A DNA stretch of 64,000 nt from an uncultured Bryobacteraceae bacterium (GTDB lineage Bacteria > Acidobacteriota > Terriglobia > Bryobacterales > Bryobacteraceae). Made by a program: the position numbers and the translations under genes. Positions 47,263 through 57,871 of the stretch are shown here, in pieces. The notes beneath the pieces are model-generated. The model had not been told where the DNA came from. It saw only the letters and a list, made by a program, of their open reading frames with translations, and did not search any database. Every line of letters begins with the position of its first letter. The stretch's first letter is position 1. The stretch covers positions 1 to 64,000 of the forward strand of contig CAKZUE010000001.1 of NCBI GenBank assembly GCA_937920635.1. The letters run 5' to 3'.

Positions 47263-48177
47263 TCAGCCGAAGGCGTCGCGCAGCAGGCGGAACGACTTCT
47301 CGACCGCCGCGCGCGGCTCTTCCCTGCCCTCCATTTCGAGGCTGACCCAGCCCTGGAAGCCCGCTTCGCGCAGGATGCCGGCGATGCGCCTGTAGTCGAG
47401 GTCGAGGGTGTACCATTCGCCGCCACCGTAGTAGGTCTTGGCCTGCACGATGGTGGCGTGGGGGGCGAGCTTGCGGATCCCTTCATAGGGGTCGCCGGGG
47501 TAGTTGCCGGTATCGAGATTGACGCCGAGCCAAGGGGAGTTCACCGCCCTGTGGATGCGCAGGAGGGTGTCGACGCTGGTGGTGAGGCCCCAATGATTCT
47601 CCAGAGCCAGCATGACGCCGAGGCGCTCGCAGACCGGGATCAACTGCTCGATGGCGGACACGCACCAGCCGATGGCGTCTTCATCGGTGTAGCCGGGCAA
47701 GGGCGGCTCCTGCCCCTTGACCTTCATCAGCGCGTCAAAGGACGGAATGGTTTTCCAGCGGCCGGAATTGAGCCGGACGCAGGGGATGCCCATGCGGGCG
47801 GCGAGTTCCAGGCAGCGGCGGGTGTGTTCGATGTGGCGGCGGCGCTCGTCGGCGGCGGGGAAGACGAAGTCCTGATGGATGGAGAGCATGGGCAGGCTGA
47901 GCCCGTGGAGGAAGGCGAGGCGCTTGAGAGCGTTGACGTAGGAGGGCGACTCGTCGCGCATCTGGCGGTGGAGGATCTCGACGCCCTCGAAGCCGAGCGC
48001 GGCGGCGTGGTCGATGACGTCTTCGATGGGAAAACGGGGGCCGCGGAAGTGCCAGTAGGAATAGGTGGAGACGGCAAGGCGGATTTTTCGGGCGGGCTTC
48101 GTTTGCGCGGCAGGGTATAAGGAAGGGGCGGCGAGCAGAGGCGCGGCAACGACAAGGGAGCGTCTGGAGAGCGGCAT
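47263..48177 (-). CDS. Sugar phosphate isomerase/epimerase with N-terminal signal
   Basis: [20 protein letters not shown]...[48 protein letters not shown]. Confidence 0.9.
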   Translation of the reverse strand: MPLSRRSLVVAAPLLAAPSLYPAAQTKPARKIRLAVSTYSYWHFRGPRFPIEDVIDHAAALGFEGVEILHRQMRDESPSYVNALKRLAFLHGLSLPMLSIHQDFVFPAADERRRHIEHTRRCLELAARMGIPCVRLNSGRWKTIPSFDALMKVKGQEPPLPGYTDEDAIGWCVSAIEQLIPVCERLGVMLALENHWGLTTSVDTLLRIHRAVNSPWLGVNLDTGNYPGDPYEGIRKLAPHATIVQAKTYYGGGEWYTLDLDYRRIAGILREAGFQGWVSLEMEGREEPRAAVEKSFRLLRDAFG

Positions 48178-48197
48178 GGCACTCCCATGATATGCGC

Positions 48198-49382
48198 TCA
48201 AACGAGGCGCAGGATGCAGCCCGCGTCGGTGGCCGCCCAAAGGGCGCCTGGGGCGGGCGAGGCCAGGAATGCCGCATGGCCCTCGGCGCGGTAGTCCACG
48301 GCCATTTCGGCCCACTTTTCGAGATCGGCCGAATACAGCACGCGCAGCTTGCCCGGCACCGGCGTGGAGCGCAGCCCGCCGGCGGTCTGAATGGCGGCGA
48401 GCATCGCGCCGCCGCCGGGCAGCAGGACCGCGTCGTGCACCCACAAATCCCGGCGGCGGAAGATGGGGCGGCTGGCGCCGGTGAGGAAATCGAGCGAAAA
48501 CACCTCGCTGGGAAAGGGAAAATTCTCCGAATAATGATAAATGGCCAGTCCTCGGTTGCCGGCCGCGCGCAAACGGGAAACGCGCCCGAAAGCCGAGGTG
48601 ACGGAGACTTTCCAGGAGGCCCCGCCGTCGCGGGTTTCGGCGGCGAGAGTGGTGATGGGAAGGAGCTTGCGGCGGGAGGCGCGCTCGGGAAGCATCCAGC
48701 CGGGGAAGCGTTCCTCTTCATGCAGCCGGGGATCGGAAAAGCCTGCAATCAGGCCGTGGCGCGAGTCGATGAAGGCCATGGACGTCCAGACGGTGTTTCC
48801 GTCCTTCAGCTGCACCGCCTGCGATTCGGGCACGGGTTTCCAGGTGGCGCCGCCGTCGGCCGTGGAGTGGAACGTGTTGCCGGAGCCGAAGGCCCAGCCG
48901 CGGGAGGGGGTCAGGAAAAACACCTGATGGGGCCTGTTGCGGCGGGGTGTCTTTGGCGGCTGGATTTTATTCCAAGAATAACCGGATTCCTTCGAAATCC
49001 AGAGAGATTTTTCGCCGACGGCCCAGATATGGTTGTCATCCAGGGCGAAAAGAGAGAGGGGTTTTTCCGCGAGCGGAACCTCTTTCCAGGAGGCGCCCGA
49101 GTCTCGTGACACCAACGCGGCGAAGCGGGCGCGGGATTCGGATTCGAGCCACAGCGCGGCGACGGCGCGCTCAGCGGAAGGGGAGCAGAATCCGGCCAGA
49201 AATGCGGACCACCTGTCGTCATCCTGCAGGTAGTGCAATTTCCAGCGGCGGCCGGCGAGCGGGCCGGAATCGCGCGAAGCGGGGGAGGGCTCTTCCGCCG
49301 GGACCGGCTGGAGGCGGGGCGGCGCCTGGAAGGCGGCGGCGGGCGCCGCCAGGCACAGCGGGAGGAAGCGGCGGCGCAGCAT
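48198..49382 (-). CDS. YCF48/BNR-repeat-like exported protein
   Basis: [51 protein letters not shown]. Confidence 0.85.
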   Translation of the reverse strand: MLRRRFLPLCLAAPAAAFQAPPRLQPVPAEEPSPASRDSGPLAGRRWKLHYLQDDDRWSAFLAGFCSPSAERAVAALWLESESRARFAALVSRDSGASWKEVPLAEKPLSLFALDDNHIWAVGEKSLWISKESGYSWNKIQPPKTPRRNRPHQVFFLTPSRGWAFGSGNTFHSTADGGATWKPVPESQAVQLKDGNTVWTSMAFIDSRHGLIAGFSDPRLHEEERFPGWMLPERASRRKLLPITTLAAETRDGGASWKVSVTSAFGRVSRLRAAGNRGLAIYHYSENFPFPSEVFSLDFLTGASRPIFRRRDLWVHDAVLLPGGGAMLAAIQTAGGLRSTPVPGKLRVLYSADLEKWAEMAVDYRAEGHAAFLASPAPGALWAATDAGCILRLV

Positions 49383-49384
49383 GG

Positions 49385-50005
49385 TCAGGCGCCGGAGGAG
49401 TCCGAAAGAGCCTCGCCGGAACGCACGATCTGGCCGCCGGACCAGACGAGCTCGGCGTGATTGGCCTGTTCGATGAGCGCCGGCGACATGCGGGCGACGA
49501 CGAGCAGGCAGCCGACCTGTTCGCCGACGGTGGTGAGCAGCTCCATCTCCGCGCCCGAATGGCGGTGGGGCAGGCGGTGCTGGACGTTGATGACGCCGAC
49601 AACGCGGTTCCGGGCGATGACGGGGGCGGAGAGGAACGCTTCGTAAGAGTCCTCCGGCAGATCGCTGAAAGTCTTGAAGCGCGGATCCTTGTAAGCCTCG
49701 GCGCTGATGGCGAGGAGCCTGCGTTCGCGGGCGACCCAGCCGGTGAGCCCTTCGCCGATGCGCATGCGGACTTTGCCGATGTGGGCGGGATGGGGGCGGA
49801 GGCTCGAGCAGAGGACGAGGTCATCGCCATCGATGAGGTAAATGAAGCAGGCGTCGCAGCCGGTGAATTCCTGCACGAGTTTCACGATGGCGTGAAGCGT
49901 TTCGGCGAGGCTGAGCTCGCGCACCATGAGGCGGCTGATGCGCTGATAGACAGCGAGCTGGTGTTCCAGCCTGTGAAGGCGGTCTTCCAGATCTCGGGCG
50001 CGGGT
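49385..50005 (-). CDS. GAF domain protein
   Basis: GCDACFIYLIDGDDLVLCSS...GEGLTGWVARERRLLAI...VIARNRVVGVINVQH; start approximate within ORF to 50131. Confidence 0.85.
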   Translation of the reverse strand, partial: TRARDLEDRLHRLEHQLAVYQRISRLMVRELSLAETLHAIVKLVQEFTGCDACFIYLIDGDDLVLCSSLRPHPAHIGKVRMRIGEGLTGWVARERRLLAISAEAYKDPRFKTFSDLPEDSYEAFLSAPVIARNRVVGVINVQHRLPHRHSGAEMELLTTVGEQVGCLLVVARMSPALIEQANHAELVWSGGQIVRSGEALSDSSGA

Positions 50006-50156
50006 CACACTGTCATTATCCCATCCTGCGGGTGGCGGCCTGTCCAGCCGGCCGGAGATTGCATTGGGGCGGGCGCGGCCACTACCATAGAGAGCAAACC
50101 GGCTGCGCCCTGCCGCGGTCAAGGACCGCATCCGGAGTCAGGAGAGCAGAAACACA

Positions 50157-50780
50157 ATGTGGTACCGAAGCAAGCGAGAAGACGACGCTGCGGCGAAGCA
50201 GACCGGCGGCGCTCCAGAAGCAGAACCCAAAGAGGCATTTCCGATGGCTACACAGCCCACCCGCACGGCGGATTTCGGCACGGTGCGCTCCGGCGCGCTG
50301 ATTGGCAAGAGCCTGACGATCACCGGGGAGATCCGCGGCGACGAGGACCTGGTGATCGACGGCAAGCTGGAAGGCGACGTGGACCTGCCCCAGCACCGGC
50401 TGACGATCGGTCCCTCGGGCGTGCTGCAGGGCAAGATACGGGCGCGGGAGATTGTGGTGTACGGCACCGTGCAGGGCAACCTGCACGCCAGCGAGCGCGT
50501 GGAGATCAAGAAGCACGCCAAAGTGATCGGCGATTTGAAGGCGCAGCGGCCGGTGATCGAAGACGAAGCCTACTTCAAGGGCAACGTGGAAACGGTGCGC
50601 GCCGAAACGGCGAAGGCAGCTGAAGCGCCGAAGGCGGCCGCGGCGGCGGCTGCGGCGCAGTCAGCGACGGCCGCGGCGCAGTCAGCGGCGGCGGGCGCGT
50701 CCGGGCAGGCGGCCTCATCGACAACGGCGTCCGGAGGCGCGGGCGGCACAGGCGCCCGTCAGGAGAACCGGAAGGGATGA
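50157..50780 (+). CDS. Bactofilin
   Basis: GKSLTITGEIRGDEDLVIDGKLEGDVDLPQHRLTIGPSGVLQGKIRAREIVVYGTVQGNL; Ala-rich tail. Confidence 0.93.
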   Translation: MWYRSKREDDAAAKQTGGAPEAEPKEAFPMATQPTRTADFGTVRSGALIGKSLTITGEIRGDEDLVIDGKLEGDVDLPQHRLTIGPSGVLQGKIRAREIVVYGTVQGNLHASERVEIKKHAKVIGDLKAQRPVIEDEAYFKGNVETVRAETAKAAEAPKAAAAAAAAQSATAAAQSAAAGASGQAASSTTASGGAGGTGARQENRKG

Positions 50781-51388
50781 ACGCCAGACCGCTGTCCAAA
50801 GCGCCGGCCCACAAGGCGGGCGGCGGCGAGGCGGCGGCCAGGCGCTCTTACGCGCTCGAGCAGATTACGGAATATCTGCGCGGTTTCGAACTCGGCCAGG
50901 TGGTCGATCTCGGCGGGGCCTGCCAGAATAATGTCGATTACGCCACCGGCATGGGCCACCGGCTGTATGCGGAGGACGTGCTGCTGACGCTCGGCGGGTG
51001 GCAGGGGGCGACGGAGGCGCAGGAAAGCGCACCCACGCTTCCCTCCGGATGCCTGGAATTCCCGCGCGGCTCCGTTCACGCGGCGCTGTGCTGGGACCGT
51101 CTCCAGTTCCTGGCCGAACCGGCGTCGGCGGCGCTGTTGGAGAGGCTGCACCGGATCCTTGCGCCCGGCGGCCTGCTGCTCGCGCTGTTTTACAGTGAAC
51201 AGGGCGCGCGGGCGCCGCTGGCCTGCCGCGTGACGGGTCCGGCAGAACTGCAAATTCATCCTGTGGGCGGCGTGCGGCCCTGCCGGGGCTACAGCACACG
51301 AGCCATCGAGAAAATGTTTCAGCAATTCGACTCCCTGAAGTTCTATCTCACGCGGGAGAACCTGCAGGAAGTGATCGTGCGGCGTTGA
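50777..51388 (+). CDS. Methyltransferase-like protein
   Basis: VVDLGGACQNNVDYA..., ERLHRILAPGGLLLALFY; overlaps bactofilin stop. Confidence 0.6.
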   Translation: MNARPLSKAPAHKAGGGEAAARRSYALEQITEYLRGFELGQVVDLGGACQNNVDYATGMGHRLYAEDVLLTLGGWQGATEAQESAPTLPSGCLEFPRGSVHAALCWDRLQFLAEPASAALLERLHRILAPGGLLLALFYSEQGARAPLACRVTGPAELQIHPVGGVRPCRGYSTRAIEKMFQQFDSLKFYLTRENLQEVIVRR

Positions 51389-52540
51389 ATGAAGGCAAGC
51401 GCGGCAACAGACCGGCCGGCCAGGATCGCCAGCGTGCTGGCGGTGCTGCTGTTGACTACGCTGACGCTGTATGTGGGCCGCGTCTTCTTCATCACATTTC
51501 TGACTGCGGTTCTGCTGGCGTTTTTGCTGGAGCCGCTGGTGCGGGGACTGATGCGGCTGCGGGCGCCGCGGGGGCTGGCCAGTTTTCTCGCGTGTTCGCT
51601 GATGCTGGCCGTGCTTTACCTGCTGGGGCTGGGGCTCTGGCTTCAGGTGCAGGGGCTGTGGGAGGACCTGCCCAATTACAGCCGCCGCGTCTCGGAGCTG
51701 GTGGACGCCGCCGTGCAGCAGATCGAAGAGGTGGAAACCAGGGCGAGGGAGGTCATTGTGCCGAAGCGGCTGCGGGAGACCCCGCCGGCCGCCGAGGCCG
51801 CGCCGCCCAAGGTGGCGAAAACACGGAAGCGGCCGCCTGCCGAGCCGGCGCCGGCGCCGCCGGCGGTGCAGGAGGTGCGGATCAAGCAGGAGGAGGGCCA
51901 GCTGGTCAACGCCATTTACCGGCGCTTGTCCGCTTACACCGACGCGCTGCTGATGGCGTCGTTCGTGCCGTTTCTCGTCTATTTCATGCTGAGCTGGAGC
52001 GACCACATCCTGCGGACGATCCTGAGCGCACTGCCGGGCGAGGGCGAGCGCGACAGCCTGTTGCAGGCGGTGAACGGCATCGCGGCGGTGGCGCGCGCGT
52101 ATCTGGTGGGCAATTTCATCCTCGGCGTTCTGCTGTCGGTGGCCAGCGCCAGTTTCTTCTGGTTCGTCAAACTGCCGTACTGGCAGGTGGTGGGGCCGCT
52201 GAGCGGCTTTCTCAGCCTGGTCCCTTACCTGGGGCTGCCGCTGGCGCTGATCCCGCCCATCGTGGCGGCGCTGCCGGTATACACGGCGCTGCCGGCGTAT
52301 CTGATCATCGGCTCGACGACGGCCGTATTCCACTTGATCGCCTTGAACCTGCTCTATCCGAAGCTGGTGGGCGCGAGGGTGCACCTGAATCCGCTGGTGG
52401 TGACGGTGGCGCTGATGGTGTGGTACCTGCTATGGGGAGCGGCGGGGCTGTTTCTGGCGATTCCCATCACGGCGGGGCTGAAAGCGGCTTTCGACAGCGT
52501 TCCCTCCCTGCGTCCCTACGGCCGCATCCTGGGCAACTGA
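51389..52540 (+). CDS. AI-2E/PerM family transporter
   Basis: Multi-TM; FLVYFMLSWSDHI..., GPLSGFLSLVPYLGLPLALIPPI; low-complexity P/A/K insertion. Confidence 0.88.
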   Translation: MKASAATDRPARIASVLAVLLLTTLTLYVGRVFFITFLTAVLLAFLLEPLVRGLMRLRAPRGLASFLACSLMLAVLYLLGLGLWLQVQGLWEDLPNYSRRVSELVDAAVQQIEEVETRAREVIVPKRLRETPPAAEAAPPKVAKTRKRPPAEPAPAPPAVQEVRIKQEEGQLVNAIYRRLSAYTDALLMASFVPFLVYFMLSWSDHILRTILSALPGEGERDSLLQAVNGIAAVARAYLVGNFILGVLLSVASASFFWFVKLPYWQVVGPLSGFLSLVPYLGLPLALIPPIVAALPVYTALPAYLIIGSTTAVFHLIALNLLYPKLVGARVHLNPLVVTVALMVWYLLWGAAGLFLAIPITAGLKAAFDSVPSLRPYGRILGN

Positions 52541-52636
52541 GCCGCGCCGCCTGATAGGCTGGATAGAAACAGGCGAAGGCCGGACAACGGGCCGGTCTGC
52601 GACGCAGTTCTGAATCATTCCACGGCAAGTGAGACC

Positions 52637-55600
52637 ATGCGAATCGTGTCTGAAGACAACAACCCCACTCTGTCGCGGGAGGCGGCCGAGAGGGACCTGA
52701 TCCGCTACATCAACCTGAAGCTGGTGGCGCTGGGCCAACCCGCGGCCGAAGACGCCGCCGGCGAGCCGTTCATCGAACTGGCGCGGCCGCTTCTCGAGAA
52801 CTACCATGTGCGCGACCAGATGCTGGAGGGGCTGTACTGCCCGGCGGACCAGCGCATCCACGAGTTTCTGGATAGCTACCTGGCCGGCTGTTGCCCGAAA
52901 GGCGCGCCGAAGCTTCCCGCGCACACCTTTGTGCTGGACAGGGCCGGGCTGGCGCGCGTGATGAGCCTGCCACGGAAGAGCGACCACTTCTCCTCTCCGT
53001 ACCTGGACTCCTACCGCGTGGCGCAGGGCGTGCTTCACAATCCGCGGAGCGACCGGCGTACGACGCAGGGCATCTTCCATGTGACCGAGGGCGGGTTCCC
53101 CGTTCCCGGGGACAAGATCACGGCGCCAAAACAGACGTTCGCGGCGCTGCTGGAACGCGCGTTGCAGCCGCCGCGGGAGGTGTTGCGTCTGCCTTTCACG
53201 GCGGGGCAGGCGCGGGAGGCGCACGTGTGGGTGTCGCTGCTGCTGCGGCCGGCGGTCCTGCCGGAGGCGCCCGGGATCAAAAGGCAGAGCATGGAGATCC
53301 GCTTCTTTGCGCCCGGCAGCCTGGTCAGCAACCTGGATTTTGTCGAAGGGATTTTCGGCAACGCGGGAGATCCTTTCCTGCCCGAAAACGACGCCGCGTT
53401 CGACTGCGAGCACTGGACGGGGCACACGGGTTGCATTATTCTGGCCCCGCATCTGGTGGGAGTTCCCAAGAAAGAGCTGGGGCTTCCGCGATGGGAGGAT
53501 GCCACCGAAAGACAGCGCCGGGACGGCATGTGCTGGCGGGACCCGGCCGAGCCGTACAACAACGGCGGAGCGTTCAAGATCACCTGCCGCGACGCCCGCG
53601 GCGTGATGGTCACGATCATCGCCGACAGCTATTACGGCTACTGCAAGAAGGAGATCAAGACGCAGATCAGCTTTTCGGCGAATCTGACGGGGCTGGCCGA
53701 GGAAGAGCATGCGGGCGGCGCCATTGCCTTCCCCGCCTACATTCTCGGCCAGGATTTCCTGGCCGACCGGACGGTGCCGCTGAAGCGCGCCACGTTTGAG
53801 GAAGCCATGCGCCTGCTGGGAGACGGCGTGGAGGTGAAGCCGGAGCGCTACGCTGTGGACCGCGCGCACGCAGACGTGTTTTACGTGCCCGAGGACAGCG
53901 TGTTCGACGTGTCCGCCGGCGAAGTCCGCTGGCGGCATGAAGGCGCCGAGCACCGGCTGCGGCTGCGCAAGGGGGATGCCTACGTGCTGCCGTCGGGCTA
54001 CCGGCTGCGGCTGGAGAAGCAGCTCAGCGGATCGATGTGGCGGCTGGTGGGCACGCGCGCCGACGGCACCTTCATCCACAAGCCCTGCACGGTGTCGGGC
54101 GCGGGCAAGAGCGAAATCTCGAAATCGCTCGGGGGCACGCTGCTGAAAGGGCCGGTGTTTGTCCGCGATTATCACGCCGACCTGGACGAAGTGGAAAAGA
54201 TCCTGGCGATGGACTTTTCCCACATTTACCGGACGCCGCAGCCGCCCGCGCGGGCGCGCCGGCCCATTCTGAGCGTGGAGCGGAGCCTGGGCTCGGTGAT
54301 CAAACTGCTGACGCCGTCTTCGGAATACACGGATGAATACAACGCCTGGCTGCGCAGCCTGCCGCAGACGGTGAGGCAGCTTGTTTTTACGGTGAAGCGG
54401 TATTACCGGCCGGAATGGGGCGCGCGATGGCGGGAACATTTCACGGTGGACAGCGTGAACGGACAACTGGGCCACGAGCTGAAATACGACAACCAGAAGC
54501 TGGTGGCGAATTATCTGCGGGTGGGCTTCGACGAGGAGGGATCGTGGCGGATTTTCAAGCTGCGCACGGACTTTTTCCCGGCCGATAAAATTCAGACCGA
54601 GGACGATATCAGCGTTTCGGTCACGCTGCCGCGGGAGGCGTTCGGCGGACTCGATCCGCGGGAGCTGCACCCGTCGGTGAAGGTGACGGAAAACTGCGAG
54701 AGGCTGCTGTTCCAGCGGCCGGATGACGCCATCGAGCCGGGGGCCGATCCGCAGGCGGAAGCCGACATCGCCACGCCGGGCGTGTTTTTGTCGAATTTCG
54801 AGCCGCTGAACCGGCAGCAGGTGCAGCGGATCGTGGATCATGTCGTGCGGTTCGATCTTTTCACAGAGCCGATGAGGCGGCTGCTGGAAGGCTTCGTGCG
54901 CAGCGAGGGGCCGAAGTACGCGGTGTGCTCGGCCCATCCGCGGATCGTGGACGGCAAGCCGAGCAAGAACCCGCGCTACCAGCAGCCGCGGCCCGATCTA
55001 TCGAACCCGCGGGAAGCGCATCTGGCAGAAGTCTGCGCGCGGCTGGACCGGGGGCTGCCGCAGGGCGTGAAGGTGGACTTCGTCGTGAATTCGGTCCTGC
55101 CCGGACGCAGAGCGAATCCGCCCCAGCCCGAATCCGGCGTGCCGCCGCTGGCCGTGTACGGGCCGATTCATTACCAGGAACTGCCGGAGCTGTTCATGGA
55201 TTTCATCAGCAGCCTGACCGGGCGGTCGCCGTCGACGACGGGGTTCGGCAGCGAGGGCGCGCTGACGAAAGGGCCTTTCAACGCGATGCCTCCGATAGTG
55301 GATGTGAACAATGCGCTGGTATCGGCCATCCTCACCGGTTATGAGGGGTACAGCAGCGTGGCCGGATATGTCGGGCCGCGGTTCCGGGTGGATCACGACC
55401 TCAGCATGCTGGTTCCGGAGCTGTGGTGCCGGATGAAGGTGGTGGAGCGGGAGCCGCGGTATCTGATCGAAAACGGCTTCCTGGAGCGGATCGAAGATTT
55501 TGAATTCGAAGGCCGCATGGTGCTGGCCAGCCGGCTTGGATACAGAATTACGAGGGCATTTGCGGAGCGTTTTCTGGGCCGGATTTTTGAAAATCCGGAC

Positions 55601-56104
55601 GCCGTTTTTCCCGAGAGCTGGCTGCGGCCGGAGACGCAGGATCCGCGGATGTTCGCGCAGGGCGTGGAAGCGATCGTGGAGTCGCAGCGCCGGGTGGCGC
55701 TTCTGTATTTCGAGGACGGCACCGTGGATCTGGCCTGCCCTCCGGTGCGGGCGCTGCTGCACATCATGGCGCACGGGCACTACGAAGGGCGGACGGCGGC
55801 GGATCCGTCCATCCGGGCGATGTTCACACGCGAGGCGCTGACCGCCAGCGATTGGTACCAGCGGCGCCTGCGGGCCAGGCAGGCGCGCGACGCGGCGCTG
55901 TGGCGGAGGCACGTGGCCAGGCTGGAATCAGCTCTGGCTGAGGCGGACGCGGAGCGCCTGTATCAGCGCCTGCCGCTGCGGAAGAAGCTGGAGGCGGCGC
56001 GCGCCAGGCTGTCGGCGGTGGAATCGCCGGCTTATGCAGGCAGCCTGGCGGGAACCATCGGCCTGGATCCGGCGTGCCTGGGCGAGGAGCAGGCGGCGGG
56101 GTAG
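52637..56104 (+). CDS. PPi-type phosphoenolpyruvate carboxykinase
   Basis: 1155 aa; LDFVEGIFGNAGDPFLPENDAAFD, WTGHTGCIILAPHL, YYGYCKKEIKTQISFSANLTG, SVERSLGSVIKLLTPSSEYTDEYNAWL, SPSTTGFGSEGALTKGPFNAMPP match the Propionibacterium PPi-PEPCK family as recalled. Confidence 0.85.
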   Translation: MRIVSEDNNPTLSREAAERDLIRYINLKLVALGQPAAEDAAGEPFIELARPLLENYHVRDQMLEGLYCPADQRIHEFLDSYLAGCCPKGAPKLPAHTFVLDRAGLARVMSLPRKSDHFSSPYLDSYRVAQGVLHNPRSDRRTTQGIFHVTEGGFPVPGDKITAPKQTFAALLERALQPPREVLRLPFTAGQAREAHVWVSLLLRPAVLPEAPGIKRQSMEIRFFAPGSLVSNLDFVEGIFGNAGDPFLPENDAAFDCEHWTGHTGCIILAPHLVGVPKKELGLPRWEDATERQRRDGMCWRDPAEPYNNGGAFKITCRDARGVMVTIIADSYYGYCKKEIKTQISFSANLTGLAEEEHAGGAIAFPAYILGQDFLADRTVPLKRATFEEAMRLLGDGVEVKPERYAVDRAHADVFYVPEDSVFDVSAGEVRWRHEGAEHRLRLRKGDAYVLPSGYRLRLEKQLSGSMWRLVGTRADGTFIHKPCTVSGAGKSEISKSLGGTLLKGPVFVRDYHADLDEVEKILAMDFSHIYRTPQPPARARRPILSVERSLGSVIKLLTPSSEYTDEYNAWLRSLPQTVRQLVFTVKRYYRPEWGARWREHFTVDSVNGQLGHELKYDNQKLVANYLRVGFDEEGSWRIFKLRTDFFPADKIQTEDDISVSVTLPREAFGGLDPRELHPSVKVTENCERLLFQRPDDAIEPGADPQAEADIATPGVFLSNFEPLNRQQVQRIVDHVVRFDLFTEPMRRLLEGFVRSEGPKYAVCSAHPRIVDGKPSKNPRYQQPRPDLSNPREAHLAEVCARLDRGLPQGVKVDFVVNSVLPGRRANPPQPESGVPPLAVYGPIHYQELPELFMDFISSLTGRSPSTTGFGSEGALTKGPFNAMPPIVDVNNALVSAILTGYEGYSSVAGYVGPRFRVDHDLSMLVPELWCRMKVVEREPRYLIENGFLERIEDFEFEGRMVLASRLGYRITRAFAERFLGRIFENPDAVFPESWLRPETQDPRMFAQGVEAIVESQRRVALLYFEDGTVDLACPPVRALLHIMAHGHYEGRTAADPSIRAMFTREALTASDWYQRRLRARQARDAALWRRHVARLESALAEADAERLYQRLPLRKKLEAARARLSAVESPAYAGSLAGTIGLDPACLGEEQAAG

Positions 56105-56137
56105 AAGGCCGCAACCCGGCGCTGCGCGCCTGCTAGG

Positions 56138-56872
56138 ATGAACGGCATGAAGCGACGCGCGATTCTTGCCGGCGGCGGCGCCACGCTGGCCGCTGCCGTG
56201 ATGCTGCTGGCCCAACGGCCCGCCGCGGATCCTCTGATCGAAGGCTACCGGCTGGTGGAAGTGGCCTCCGTGGCCGACGCCATGGAGCAACTGTACGGAA
56301 AGCGGGCGCACATGTCGCACCGGATGCGCCCGGTGTTCCCGTGCAAGTTCGCCGGACCGGCGGTGACGGTGCTGCTGGAAAAGGCCGAGCACCAGGAGGG
56401 CAGCAAGGCTTCCCAGGGGATGCTGGATGCCATCGACGCGGCGCCCGCAGGCTCGGTTTATGTGCTCGTTTTGCCGGAGGGCGAAGACATCGCGGGCATC
56501 GGCGGACTGATGGCGACGGCGATGCGCTACCGGAGCCTGGCGGGAGCGGTGATCGACGCAGGAGTGCGGGACGTGCCGCAGATCCGGCGCATTCAGTTCC
56601 CGGTCTTCAGCACGGGCATCGTGCCGTCCACTTCGATCAACCATTACCGGTTCAAGGCGGCCAACGTGCCGGTGATGTGCGCCGGCGTGGAGGTGAGGCC
56701 GGGCGACATCGTCACCGCCGACGAGGACGGCGTGGCGGTGGTGCCGAAGGAAAAGGCCGCGGAAGTGCTCAAAAAGGCGCAGGAGCTGGATGATACGGAG
56801 CACCGGATGTACCCGTTTATCGAGAAATTCCGGAGCATCCGCGAGGCGGTGGAGAAATTCGGCCGGATCTGA
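56138..56872 (+). CDS. RraA family protein with N-terminal signal/anchor
   Basis: AGAVIDAGVRDVPQIRRIQFPVFSTGIVPSTS...GVEVRPGDIVTADEDGVAVVP. Confidence 0.9.
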   Translation: MNGMKRRAILAGGGATLAAAVMLLAQRPAADPLIEGYRLVEVASVADAMEQLYGKRAHMSHRMRPVFPCKFAGPAVTVLLEKAEHQEGSKASQGMLDAIDAAPAGSVYVLVLPEGEDIAGIGGLMATAMRYRSLAGAVIDAGVRDVPQIRRIQFPVFSTGIVPSTSINHYRFKAANVPVMCAGVEVRPGDIVTADEDGVAVVPKEKAAEVLKKAQELDDTEHRMYPFIEKFRSIREAVEKFGRI

Positions 56873-56898
56873 GGCCGGACGGCGGGCGGCCGCGACGC

Positions 56899-57762
56899 TT
56901 ACGCGGCAGCTTCTTCTTCAGCCGGGGGCTGCTGGCCGATGCGGGCGACCTGAACCTTTTTAGCCACGCCGAGCCAGGAGAGCAACTGGATCTGGAGCCA
57001 GGTCAGGTCCAGCTCTTTCCACGTGAGGCCGTGACGGGCGGAGGCGGGATGAGCATGGTGGTTGTTGTGCCAGCCTTCGCCAAAGGTCAGCAGGGCGACC
57101 CACCAGTTGTTGCGCGAATCGTCGCGCGTCTGGAAACGGCGCTTGCCCCAGAGATGCGTGGCGGAGTTCACCAGCCAGGTGGCGTGGAGTCCGGCCACGA
57201 CGCGGACGAAAACGCCCCACAGCAGCATGGAAAGACCGCCGAAGCCCAGCAGGACGAGCCCCATAATGACGAGGGGCACGTAGTGATAGGTGTTGAGCCA
57301 GCGGTAGAAGGGATCGCGGCCGAGATCGGGCGCGTACTTGCTCATCATTTCGGTGGCGTTATGTTTGGATTCGCCGAACAGGATCCAGCCCATGTGCGCC
57401 CACCAGGGCCCGTCCTTGGGGCTGTGCGGATCGCCGGGCTGGTCGGAACGCTGATGATGGAGGCGGTGGGTGGCGACCCAGAAAATCGGCCCGCCCTCCA
57501 ACGTCAGCGTGCCGCAGATGGCGAAGAAATACTCGAGTGGTTTGGGCACGCGGTAGGAGCGATGGGTGAGCAGGCGATGGTAGCCCATGCCGATGCCCCA
57601 GCCGACGCAGATCCAGTACAGGACGGCTGCGATGGCCACCGACTTCCAGTCGAAGTAGAAGAAGGCGGCGATGGCGCCGACGTGGAAAATTAGGAGGGCG
57701 ATGGTGGTGACCCAGTTGATGTTGTCCAGGCGGTAAGGGGAAGCAGTCTTGGTGTTTTGCAC
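56899..57762 (-). CDS. Acyl-CoA/acyl-lipid delta-9 desaturase
   Basis: HRLLTHRSYR, HRLHHQRSD, EGWHNNHHAHP histidine boxes; likely GTG start at 57762. Confidence 0.93.
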   Translation of the reverse strand: MQNTKTASPYRLDNINWVTTIALLIFHVGAIAAFFYFDWKSVAIAAVLYWICVGWGIGMGYHRLLTHRSYRVPKPLEYFFAICGTLTLEGGPIFWVATHRLHHQRSDQPGDPHSPKDGPWWAHMGWILFGESKHNATEMMSKYAPDLGRDPFYRWLNTYHYVPLVIMGLVLLGFGGLSMLLWGVFVRVVAGLHATWLVNSATHLWGKRRFQTRDDSRNNWWVALLTFGEGWHNNHHAHPASARHGLTWKELDLTWLQIQLLSWLGVAKKVQVARIGQQPPAEEEAAA

Positions 57763-57871
57763 GGATCTCTCTGTTGAGGGCAGTAGCCCGTCTCTGACTT
57801 GATCAGCAGACAGTATAACAGGGCTCTGTTCAGTTGGACGACCCAGGGGAGCGGCGGGATTCAATCCCGGC

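Noticed and set aside
57817-57830. AACAGGGCTCTGTT palindrome upstream of the desaturase as an operator
   Set aside because: Short 5-bp arms and single occurrence; too weak to claim.
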